The notes under the pieces are model-generated. The model ran no database searches. It worked only from the letters and a program-made list of their open reading frames with translations, and was not told the DNA's origin. Of a DNA stretch of 5,452 nt, positions 1 to 5,367 are shown piece after piece. The stretch's first letter is position 1. Every line of letters begins with the position of its first letter. Both the position numbers and the translations under genes were made by a program. The DNA comes from DATKCT01 sp035513055 (GTDB lineage: Bacteria; Verrucomicrobiota; Verrucomicrobiia; Verrucomicrobiales; DEV007), in contig DATKCT010000205.1 in the NCBI GenBank assembly GCA_035513055.1, positions 1-5,452 on the forward strand, read 5' to 3'.

Positions 1-21
1 AAACGGTATGAGAAATGCTGG

Positions 22-2274
22 TTAGATGTCCGAGGGCTCGATCGAAGGCTGCCGCTGCATGCCTCCCAAGTGATGCCGCAACGCTTCTCGCGTCTCCGGC
101 GGCACGCTCAAGGTCTCCAATAATTGCAGCGCTCGCGCGGCGTCGCTCTGGGCCTGTTGTTCCAACAAACGAATCACCGTGTGCAGGCGCTGGGCTTCAT
201 CGCCCAGCACGCTGGCCCATTGCAGGGCCCCTTCCATATCCCAGGGCGCCACTTCTTCCACCAGCGAGCCGACCGCCGCGTCTCGCGCGGTTCCAAAGGG
301 CAAGCCGGCGACCCATTCCGAAGCGCTCCGGGCGTCGAAATGAATCCACGAAGCGGCCACTTCAGCATAAAGCCAATCCGAATCGTCCGAAGCCGGGGCC
401 TTGCTCAACCATCCGGAAACCCAGTGCGGATCTTCGTAAAGCCAGCGCTCGACCACCGCGCCCCAAAGCACGCCGCGCAGAGCCGGGTCCTCGGCTTCGA
501 GCGCGTAGTCCGCCGCGTCTTCACGATCCAACTCCGCCCAGTGTTTGACGGCCCAACCCATGACTTCCTGACGCAATGCCGGATCATCGATATCTTTCGA
601 CCAGCGCAAAACCTCTCGCGGATCCGCCGACTTGCGCGCCGCCGCCAATGCCGATTTTCCGCCGTCTTCCGGAATCTGCGCGATGGCATATTCGCCTGCC
701 AACCGCGGATCTTCCTGCGACAAAGCCTCCAAGACCATGGGGAGCCATTGGGCCCGCAGCTCCGGGTCCTCGATTCCCGACACCCATGCCAGCGGCTCCG
801 CCCGGCTAAAGCGCAGCCAGCTCGCGAGAATCCTTTCGCCAATTTCCTTTGATCCATAATCCGCCGTCGCGCTAGCCAGCTCCAGCGCTCCGCGCGGCGA
901 GGTCGCCGCAAATTCCAAAAAAACCTCGTCGAGCGCCTCGTTGCGATCGTCGGCGAAGGAGTTGGCATCCACCCAGGCGATCGCTTGGCGCGGATCCGCC
1001 GAGGCCATGCCCCGCGCCACGCTGCAGAGCATGGCCACCCGCAACGCTCCGGGAGGGAACTCCCCAACGTAATTCCCCGCCGCAGCCGGATCCTGCTCCG
1101 CCCAAGACTCCACGACGCCGGCCAGCGCTTCTTGGCGCGCATCGGACGCCGGAAGCCCTTCGACCCACTTCAAGGCGGCCGCGGGATCTTTTTCCGCCCA
1201 TCCCTCCGCTAACTTCACAGAGACAGCGCCGCGCTCGGAAAAAGAGAGGTCCGAAATCGCCGCCACCGCCGCATCGGGATCGCGCTCGGCCCAACGACGC
1301 AAGACCTGCGTCCGCAGTTCCAACCGGTCGCAGGCGTCCTCGGGAAGTTTGTTGAGCAAGTCGAACGCTCCGGCCGGATCCTCGCCGCATTGCGCCAGAA
1401 TCACAGCTTCGACCGCCGCGTGCCGGGCCGGACCGTCCTCCCGGCGCATCGCCTCGGTTAACGCCACATCCGGGTCGTTGCGCCCCCAGGTTCCGAACAC
1501 AACACCGCTGAGGGTCCCTTCCGGGTCCGCATTCGGAAAACGCTGAAAATACCGGAGCGCTCCTCGCGGATCCAAGGTAGCCCAGCGTTCGGCCAGAGAT
1601 CGCTCGAAGCTCTCGCGCTGGCCGGCATCCGGCAGCTCGCGCAGCGAGGTCAACAAGCCCGGAAGCTCCAGCACGGACGCAGCCGACAACTCCAAGAAAA
1701 ACGCCCGCGACCGGGCCACCGGATCGGTCAGCAAGAGGAATGAGGACAATTCTCCGCGCTCGCCGGATTCCGCGGACGGATGCAACGCCTGGGAATTCGC
1801 ATCCGATGGAGCAGTGAGCCCGGCGCCTTCCGCCGGGGAACTTTCCTGCGATTGGAGCATTCGTGAGACGCCCACTAAGGCCGCCAAAGCCAAGAGCAAT
1901 CCGCCCGCAATCAGGGCCCGGCGCGCCGCCCGTCCGCTCGGATCCAGCAGCCGGTCTTCCGCTTCCCCTGGAACGTCGCCCTCGAAAACCTTGCTTCGCC
2001 AACCGGCGGGCGCTGCCAGCAATCCGTTGACCACAGGATGTCTCCGGCAATTTGGACAGGCGATACCCGCCGCGGGCATCGCTTCACAGGCTCGCCCGGT
2101 CCACGCACAACCGGGACAGCGCAGCACCGGAATCCAGGCCGCGGCGCATCGCGAGCAGGTTGCCGAGGGGATCCCAGGAACAGGAGGCTGGACCGCCTCG
2201 CCGCAAGCTGGACACGATGCCCAGCCCTGTAGTGGCAGAGCCTCGTCCATGGCCGAGCGTCTCGTCGCTTGCAC
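22..2274 (-). CDS. Zinc-ribbon, single-pass membrane protein with about sixteen 32-residue helical repeats; function unknown
   Basis: Complete 750-residue protein that I do not recognise as a named gene. Residues 21-76 hold four CxxC pairs (CPAC 21-24, CSRC 40-43, CPGC 53-56, CPNC 73-76), enough for two zinc ribbons. Basic residues RAARR (115-119) precede one hydrophobic helix (about 120-138), so by the positive-inside rule the zinc ribbons should be cytoplasmic and the rest periplasmic. Residues 140-175 are a Ser/Pro/Ala/Glu-rich linker. From about 231 to 723 a repeat recurs every 32 residues or so with consensus W-A-x-x-D-P-x-A-A-x-x-W-x-x-x-L-P; such helical arrays usually form a scaffold. 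No catalytic motif is visible. The GTG start at 2274 is preferred because GAAGG lies 7 nt upstream; an in-frame ATG at 2250 (residue 9) is the alternative and keeps every domain. The stop is TAA at 22-24. A role in envelope scaffolding or signalling is inference only. Confidence 0.9.
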   Translation of the reverse strand: MQATRRSAMDEALPLQGWASCPACGEAVQPPVPGIPSATCSRCAAAWIPVLRCPGCAWTGRACEAMPAAGIACPNCRRHPVVNGLLAAPAGWRSKVFEGDVPGEAEDRLLDPSGRAARRALIAGGLLLALAALVGVSRMLQSQESSPAEGAGLTAPSDANSQALHPSAESGERGELSSFLLLTDPVARSRAFFLELSAASVLELPGLLTSLRELPDAGQRESFERSLAERWATLDPRGALRYFQRFPNADPEGTLSGVVFGTWGRNDPDVALTEAMRREDGPARHAAVEAVILAQCGEDPAGAFDLLNKLPEDACDRLELRTQVLRRWAERDPDAAVAAISDLSFSERGAVSVKLAEGWAEKDPAAALKWVEGLPASDARQEALAGVVESWAEQDPAAAGNYVGEFPPGALRVAMLCSVARGMASADPRQAIAWVDANSFADDRNEALDEVFLEFAATSPRGALELASATADYGSKEIGERILASWLRFSRAEPLAWVSGIEDPELRAQWLPMVLEALSQEDPRLAGEYAIAQIPEDGGKSALAAARKSADPREVLRWSKDIDDPALRQEVMGWAVKHWAELDREDAADYALEAEDPALRGVLWGAVVERWLYEDPHWVSGWLSKAPASDDSDWLYAEVAASWIHFDARSASEWVAGLPFGTARDAAVGSLVEEVAPWDMEGALQWASVLGDEAQRLHTVIRLLEQQAQSDAARALQLLETLSVPPETREALRHHLGGMQRQPSIEPSDI
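109..1584 (-). repeat. Coding region of about sixteen tandem 32-residue W-A-x-x-D-P repeats
   Basis: Repeat units begin near residues 231, 263, 295, 328, 359, 391, 423, 455, 487, 518, 547, 579, 611, 643, 675 and 707 of the zinc-ribbon protein. Most steps are 31-33 residues, with one of 29 at 518-547. The clearest units start WAERDPDAA (328), WAEKDPAAA (359) and WAEQDPAAA (391), and several close with L-P. Later units lose one or both landmarks, for example WLRFSRAEP (486) and VAPWDMEGA (675). The repeats are diverged at the DNA level, which points to an old array and not recent slippage. Repeat boundaries are my reading by eye. Confidence 0.85.
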
Positions 2275-2281
2275 AGAAAAA

Positions 2282-2286
2282 CCTTC
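2282..2286 (-). promoter_or_regulatory. Ribosome binding site of the zinc-ribbon/repeat gene
   Basis: The minus strand reads GAAGG, then seven bases (TTTTTCT), then GTG at 2274. This is good Shine-Dalgarno spacing. The in-frame ATG at 2250 has only purine-mixed sequence (GACGAGACG) further upstream, so this site decides in favour of the GTG start. Confidence 0.6.
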
Positions 2287-2362
2287 ACCCGTCCCCTTCT
2301 CGCGGCAAATGCGGAATCTCGCCGCCCGCGCTTGTGATGAAAAGCCGGACAGGGGTGGGGAG

Positions 2363-2423
2363 AAGAGCCTGAGAGCCCGATAGACAAGGACCCCAAAGGG
2401 AGACCGGAGGCTCTTGGGCTCTT
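2363..2423 (+). promoter_or_regulatory. 15-bp hairpin in the amt upstream region
   Basis: The left arm AAGAGCCTGAGAGCC (2363-2377) pairs with the right arm GGCTCTTGGGCTCTT (2409-2423) through 13 Watson-Crick pairs and two adjacent G-T pairs, around a 31-nt loop. The wobbles become A-C mismatches in a minus-strand transcript, so the fold favours plus-strand RNA, that is, an amt leader. Each arm is itself a repeat of AGAGCC or GGCTCT, so alternative pairings exist. No T-run follows on either side, and both genes point away, so it is not an intrinsic terminator. It could be a leader structure, a protein-binding site or a small repeat element. Confidence 0.55.
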
Positions 2424-2524
2424 GGACTGCGGCCGCCTACGCTCCCCCTCTTCAAAACGCGCCCTCCCAAGAAGTCCTGTTGATGCGTAGGCAGTGTGCA
2501 AAAGAGCGCCGCTGAATTTCCAGC

Positions 2525-2565
2525 TTGGAAGGGCGAGGCAATCCATGCTAGCCAAGGCCTTCCAA
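2525..2565 (+). repeat. 8-bp inverted repeat just upstream of amt
   Basis: TTGGAAGG (2525-2532) is a perfect inverted copy of CCTTCCAA (2558-2565), with a 25-nt loop. The right arm ends 16 nt before the amt ATG. The loop contains GAGG (2535-2538), the only good Shine-Dalgarno-like sequence nearby. A nested TTCCA-GCT-TGGAA (2518-2530) offers a competing fold. A translational control role is possible but unsupported beyond the geometry. Confidence 0.4.
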
Positions 2566-2581
2566 ACCCCCGATTCCCACC

Positions 2582-3883
2582 ATGCCCTCGATCCGCCGCT
2601 TCGCTGGTCTGTTCCCCCTATTCTGCCTCACACTCTGGACCCCACAGGTCTTCGCCGCCGACGCTGCCCCGGCCACGCTCGACTCGGGCGATACGGCCTG
2701 GATGCTCACCGCGACTGTCCTCGTCTTGTTCATGACCCTCCCTGGCTTGGCTCTTTTCTACGGAGGTCTCGTCCGCGCGCGCAACTGTCTGAGCGTCCTC
2801 ATGCAGTGTTTCTCCATCGCCTGCCTCGCCTCGGTCCTTTGGGTAGCCATCCTCTACACCCTCGCCTTCTCCGATGGGAACCCCTGCATCGGCGACCTGC
2901 AGCACCTGTTCCTCAGGGGGATCACACCGGACGAATTGAACGGCAGCAGCTTTCCGGAAACGGTCTTCGTCATGTTTCAGATGACCTTTGCGATCATCAC
3001 GCCCGCTCTGATTGTTGGCGCCTTCGTCGAACGTATTCGCTTTTCCGCGGTGCTGCTCTTCACCGCCCTCTGGCTCCTCTTGGTTTACACTCCCGTCGCC
3101 CATTGGGTCTGGGGCGGCGGATGGATGCAAGTCCGCGGAACCCTCGATCTCGCCGGCGGCCTCGTCGTGCACACCACTGCCGGCGTCTCGGCGCTCGTCG
3201 TGGCCAAGTTTTTGGGCCCACGCGCCGGATTTCCCGGCAGTCTTCATCCCCCGCACAGTCCCGGCATGGTCATGATCGGAGCGGCCATGCTCTGGGTAGG
3301 CTGGTTCGGCTTCAACGCCGGAAGCCAGATCGCCGCCAATGGAGCCGCAGGCATGACCATGCTGGTTACCCACATCGCCGCCGCCGTAGCCAGCCTCACC
3401 TGGATGACGGTGGAATGGTTGAAAACAGGCAAGCCCGGTCTCGTCGGCATCGTCACCGGGATGGTCGCCGGTCTCGCCACGATCACTCCCGCCTCCGGCA
3501 ACGTCGGGCCCATGGGAGCCATCTTCTTGGGGATCCTCGCCGGGATCGTTTGCTACTTCGCGTGTGGATTCGTCAAAGGCGTCCTCCGCGTCGACGACAC
3601 CCTGGATGTTTTCGCTGTGCACGGCGTCGGCGGAATGATGGGCTCGCTGCTCGTCGCGGTCTTCGGTTCCGCGGTTTTCGGGGGCAGCGGGGTCGAGAAC
3701 GTGGTCCAGCAGCTCGGGATCCAATCTCTCGCCATCTTGGTCACCGCAATTTGGTCCGCGCTGGTCACCCTCCTCATCGTCTTCGTCATACGCTCTGTTG
3801 CAGGTTTTCGCGTCACCAGGGACGAGGAAAACGCCGGCCTCGACCAATCCGCACACGGCGAATCGGCCTACAACCTTGACTAA
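2582..3883 (+). CDS. amt: Ammonium transporter, Amt/MEP family
   Basis: A complete 433-residue inner-membrane channel that takes up ammonium/ammonia; trimeric in the family. Residues 1-25 form a signal peptide (basic start MPSIRR, hydrophobic core, likely cleavage at VFA-ADA), as in E. coli AmtB. AmtB landmarks align well: outer and pore Phe (F132, F136), recruitment Trp W177 in VWGGGW, D189 in the family signature LDLAGGLVVH, twin pore histidines H197 and H347 (DVFAVHGVGG), and F244/S248 in GWFGFNAGS. About eleven hydrophobic segments follow the signal peptide. The tail GLDQSAHGESAYNLD matches the AmtB end that contacts the PII protein GlnK, so PII control is expected, although no glnK is in the window. 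The ATG at 2582 has no clear ribosome binding site (CCGATTCCCACC precedes it); it is chosen because it opens the signal peptide. Ammonium sensing instead of transport is less likely, as no extra domain is fused. Confidence 0.97.
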   Translation: MPSIRRFAGLFPLFCLTLWTPQVFAADAAPATLDSGDTAWMLTATVLVLFMTLPGLALFYGGLVRARNCLSVLMQCFSIACLASVLWVAILYTLAFSDGNPCIGDLQHLFLRGITPDELNGSSFPETVFVMFQMTFAIITPALIVGAFVERIRFSAVLLFTALWLLLVYTPVAHWVWGGGWMQVRGTLDLAGGLVVHTTAGVSALVVAKFLGPRAGFPGSLHPPHSPGMVMIGAAMLWVGWFGFNAGSQIAANGAAGMTMLVTHIAAAVASLTWMTVEWLKTGKPGLVGIVTGMVAGLATITPASGNVGPMGAIFLGILAGIVCYFACGFVKGVLRVDDTLDVFAVHGVGGMMGSLLVAVFGSAVFGGSGVENVVQQLGIQSLAILVTAIWSALVTLLIVFVIRSVAGFRVTRDEENAGLDQSAHGESAYNLD

Positions 3884-3887
3884 CCCC

Positions 3888-4229
3888 TATTTCTGGATGC
3901 TGCTCTATGTGGAGGGGGAAGAACGGCCCGGAGGCCTGACACCGGAGGGCATGCAGGCAGCCAAACGGGGTTTCGCTCGCGCGGAGGTCGAAAAGGTGCT
4001 GAGAGCGGGTGGGAAATTGCCGCTCGCGGTGGCGCTGCGCTGCCGGGTGCGGTATTTCACCGAGGGGGTGGCGCTGGGGACAGCAGCGTATTTGGAGGAG
4101 TTTTTCCAGGCGCGGAGGGAATTGTTCAGCGCCGGACGAGAATCGGCGGCGCGAAAGATGAGGGGAGCCGAATGGGGCGAATTGCGGTCCGTGCGGGATC
4201 TGCGCAACGGTGTCGTTAGTTGTCGGTGA
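3888..4229 (+). pseudogene. 3' remnant of a REP-associated (RAYT, Y1/IS200-like) transposase
   Basis: The frame reads YFWMLLYVEGEERPGG at the start, then LRCRVRYFTEGVALG, EEFFQARRELF and KMRGAEWGELRSVRDLR before TGA at 4227-4229. This order resembles the C-terminal third of RAYT proteins of Verrucomicrobia: a basic RVRYF-(S/T)-(D/E)-G-x-x-L-G stretch, an EE-F helix, then a K-x-RG-x-(D/E)WG tail. The N-terminal Y1 domain, with the HUH metal site and nucleophilic tyrosine that cut DNA, is absent. What precedes residue YFW is amt sequence read out of frame. An ATG at 3897 could give a 110-residue product, but it would have no catalytic centre. The fragment starts within 5 nt of the amt stop codon, leaving no room for an amt terminator. 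The family call is from recognised motifs. Confidence 0.75.
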
Positions 4230-4236
4230 TTTGCAA

Positions 4237-4307
4237 GGCTGCGGAAACTGCAGCCGCCAATCGCATACTCCTCCGGCTTCCATGCTGGAGAGAAATGCGG
4301 CCGCATT
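4237..4307 (+). repeat. Cluster of three hairpins, REP-like, behind the RAYT remnant
   Basis: Three inverted repeats follow the RAYT stop codon closely. First is GGCTGC-GGAAACT-GCAGCC (4237-4255, 6-bp stem). Second is CTCCGGC-TTCCAT-GCTGGAG (4271-4290, 7-bp stem with one G-T). Third is AATGCGGCCGCATT (4294-4307), a perfect 14-bp palindrome. RAYT proteins are known to act on short palindromes of this kind, called REPs, often paired as BIMEs, so position and structure fit. Whether these exact sequences recur in the genome cannot be seen here. There is no T-run, so termination is unlikely. Confidence 0.55.
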
Positions 4308-4470
4308 CGCGCCGGGCGGAGCCGGGGCGGGAGCAGCCGGTCGATAGCGGAGACCGTTACTTGCTGGGTTCGATAAGCCTCGCCCAGATCACGACGGTGA
4401 CGAGACACTGGAACTCCCCGGGGACAATCCGATTATCACCCCAACCAACAGCGATAGGACTGACAATACG
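4308..4470. other. Intergenic stretch with no recognised gene
   Basis: G-rich sequence up to about 4345, then mixed composition. On the minus strand a short reading (stop at 4357-4359) contains WGDN and VPGEF, faintly like RCC1-type repeat proteins, but it is too short to name. Nothing else is supported. Confidence 0.4.
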
Positions 4471-4635
4471 TCACCGCAGGCCAGCCAATGCGGCGATCCT
4501 CTTCCGAGTCCGCTCTCCGTAAGGGGGCCTGAAGAATTCGATCACGGTCTTTGAGCGCGACTGCCGGTAGATCGCTTTTGCGTGGCTGAATTCCCGAAAA
4601 CCATGCACGCCGTGGTATTGTCCCATTCCGGAGGG
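4471..4635 (-). pseudogene. 3' fragment of a class-3 (coniferyl-aldehyde type) aldehyde dehydrogenase
   Basis: The last 54 codons of an NAD(P)-dependent aldehyde dehydrogenase. The fragment begins PSGMGQYHGVHGFREFSHAK and continues through FFRPPYGERTRKRI to TGA at 4471-4473. These match the C-terminal end of class-3/coniferyl aldehyde dehydrogenases: GGVG-x-SGMG-x-YHG, then GF-x-x-FS-x-x-K and a PPYG near the end. Family members are roughly 450-480 residues; the Rossmann domain and the catalytic cysteine and glutamate are missing. Homology stops exactly before PSGMG. Beyond it (4636 upward) the frame runs into the palindromic repeat at 4638-4657 (read as MCLTHYI) and then into sequence with no resemblance. 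It cannot make an active enzyme. The upstream half is not elsewhere in the window. Confidence 0.8.
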
Positions 4636-4637
4636 TC

Positions 4638-4657
4638 TAATATAATGTGTCAGACAC
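4638..4657 (+). repeat. Palindromic direct repeat, copy 1
   Basis: Copy 1 of the 20-nt unit TAATATAATGTGTCAGACAC, which differs from copy 2 at one base. It contains a perfect 15-bp odd palindrome, ATGTGTC-A-GACACAT (4645-4659). It begins 2 nt beyond the point where aldehyde dehydrogenase homology stops. The AT-rich flank TAATATAAT stands out from the GC-rich surroundings. Confidence 0.75.
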
Positions 4658-4669
4658 ATAGTAGAAAAG

Positions 4670-4694
4670 TGGACCAACGGGTACGGGAGGTCCA
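4670..4694. repeat. 6-bp hairpin between the two palindromic repeats
   Basis: TGGACC (4670-4675) pairs with GGTCCA (4689-4694) around a 13-nt loop. It sits inside the 68-nt spacer (4658-4725) between the two 20-nt repeats and may be part of the same small element. The spacer has no coding signal. Confidence 0.4.
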
Positions 4695-4725
4695 GGGTGG
4701 CGGCATGAGAAAGCTGCACCGCTTT

Positions 4726-4745
4726 TAATATGATGTGTCAGACAC
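4726..4745 (+). repeat. Palindromic direct repeat, copy 2
   Basis: Copy 2, TAATATGATGTGTCAGACAC, is 19/20 identical to copy 1 and in the same orientation 88 bp downstream. The core palindrome here is GTGTC-A-GACAC, followed by C and an A-run (4747-4753). Homology to the ISAs1-type transposase starts just after it. The GTG inside the repeat (4735) opens the reading frame of that fragment. Confidence 0.75.
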
Positions 4746-5145
4746 CAAAAAAAGACGCTGCGGTTGCTGGCGCATCGCCGCGGTCAAACGGCCTACCATC
4801 GATCTGAGCAAAGTGCCCAGCGAGCAAACACCGCTCACCGAGATCGCCTACTACGTGTGCAGTAAGACCAAAGCGGAGATGGACGACACCGCGCTTCTGG
4901 AGGCCATTGTGGGTCATTGGGCGGCCATCGAGAACGGCGCCCACTGGGTGCGCGACGTCACTTTCGGCGAGGACTGCTGCCGGGTAGCCCGTCCTAAGGC
5001 CGCCCGCAATTTCGTCACCCTGCGCAACTTAGCCATCGGCCTTTACAACTTGCTCAAGCATCGCGAGAGGACCGGCGCTCCATCTTTGCCTTCCTGGCAA
5101 CGCTCCATGAGCAATCCCCAGGCGCTGCGCCATGTGCTCGGCTAA
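4735..5145 (+). pseudogene. 3' remnant of an ISAs1/H-repeat family transposase
   Basis: A 136-codon open frame covering the last third of a DDE transposase of about 370-380 residues. Residues 35-80 read TEIAYYVCSKT, then GHWAAIENGAHWVRDV and TFGEDCCRV. These match the ISAs1/H-repeat tail (YxxSS, then HW-x-IEN-x-LHWVLDV-x-x-x-ED-x-R). E66 in the IEN motif is the third catalytic acid; the two upstream aspartates are missing. The rest (NFVTLRNLAIGLYNLLKHR) is the usual terminal helix, so the 3' end looks intact to TAA at 5143-5145. The GTG at 4735 lies inside the palindromic repeat and is only the first available start: SDT comes from the repeat and homology begins shortly after. A product, if made, could not transpose. 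The IS end expected shortly downstream was not identified. Confidence 0.78.
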
Positions 5146-5272
5146 AGACTCTGAGCGCTTCTTTTGCACCCCTTGTCCTGTCTATCGCGCCGGACCCCTT
5201 CAGCTCCACCGCAATTCCTGAAATCCTGCCTATGAACTGAGCCCAATTGCCCGAGAGCCTCCCGCCCGCGCC

Positions 5273-5294
5273 GTGCAGCGGGCGCCGCTTGCAC
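5273..5294. repeat. Strong GC-rich hairpin
   Basis: GTGCAGCGG pairs with CCGC-T-TGCAC around a GCG loop, giving nine pairs with one bulged T. An overlapping alternative, CGCCCGC/GCGGGCG (5263-5284), competes with it. No T-run follows, so it is not a typical intrinsic terminator. It could be a REP-like unit or part of the old IS end. Confidence 0.45.
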
Positions 5295-5334
5295 CCACAG
5301 GCAAGGCGTCCCGCCATTAGTGTTCGGCATGCTC

Positions 5335-5367
5335 CCTGCTAGTCGGGCGTCGAGGCGGTCTAGCAGG
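5335..5367. repeat. 8-bp inverted repeat CCTGCTAG / CTAGCAGG
   Basis: Perfect 8-bp arms at 5335-5342 and 5360-5367 with a 17-nt GC-rich loop. It lies near the shift from GC-rich to AT-richer sequence. Its role is unknown. Confidence 0.45.

Larger units (their letters stand above)
2275..2581. other. Divergent intergenic region between the repeat-protein gene and amt
   Basis: This 307-nt stretch must hold promoters for both outward-facing genes. I find no convincing sigma-70 boxes. I also find no sigma-54 pair: the best candidate, GGCAGTGTGC near 2490, has only 6 nt between GG and GC where 10 are needed. It does contain the 15-bp hairpin at 2363-2423 and the inverted repeat at 2525-2565. Short open frames on both strands show no family resemblance. 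Confidence 0.6.

Noticed and set aside
124..852. 242-codon plus-strand open frame opposite the repeat-protein gene
   Set aside because: Arg/His-rich antisense shadow with no recognisable motif.
872..2050. 392-codon minus-strand open frame inside the repeat-protein gene
   Set aside because: It overlaps the zinc-ribbon/repeat gene in another frame and is Gly/Arg-rich without motifs; the 750-residue frame has clear domains and periodicity.
2363..2423. Intrinsic terminator
   Set aside because: There is no T-run after either arm, the loop is long, and both flanking genes are transcribed away from it.
2488..2506. Possible sigma-54 promoter for amt (GGCAGTGTGC)
   Set aside because: The GG and GC elements are 6 nt apart where 10 are required, and the rest of the consensus is poor.
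2618..3856. 412-codon minus-strand open frame antisense to amt
   Set aside because: The product is acidic and low in complexity (many D, E, G), as expected from reading a hydrophobic gene backwards. It has no family resemblance.
2494..3879. 461-codon open frame overlapping amt on the plus strand
   Set aside because: Its product is extremely Arg/His-rich without domains, and it lies in another frame over a clear amt gene. It is a shadow of GC-rich codons, even though ATG 2545 within it has a GAGG upstream.
4357..4470. Minus-strand reading with WGDN and VPGEF, faintly like an RCC1-type repeat protein
   Set aside because: Only about 37 codons with two weak matches; not enough to call a gene remnant.
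4638..4745. CRISPR-like array
   Set aside because: Only two repeats, a 20-nt palindromic unit with a 68-nt spacer, and no cas genes; the geometry does not fit CRISPR.
5054..5317. Minus-strand open frames after and overlapping the ISAs1 remnant
   Set aside because: No homology recognised; they overlap the better supported transposase frame and cross strong inverted repeats.
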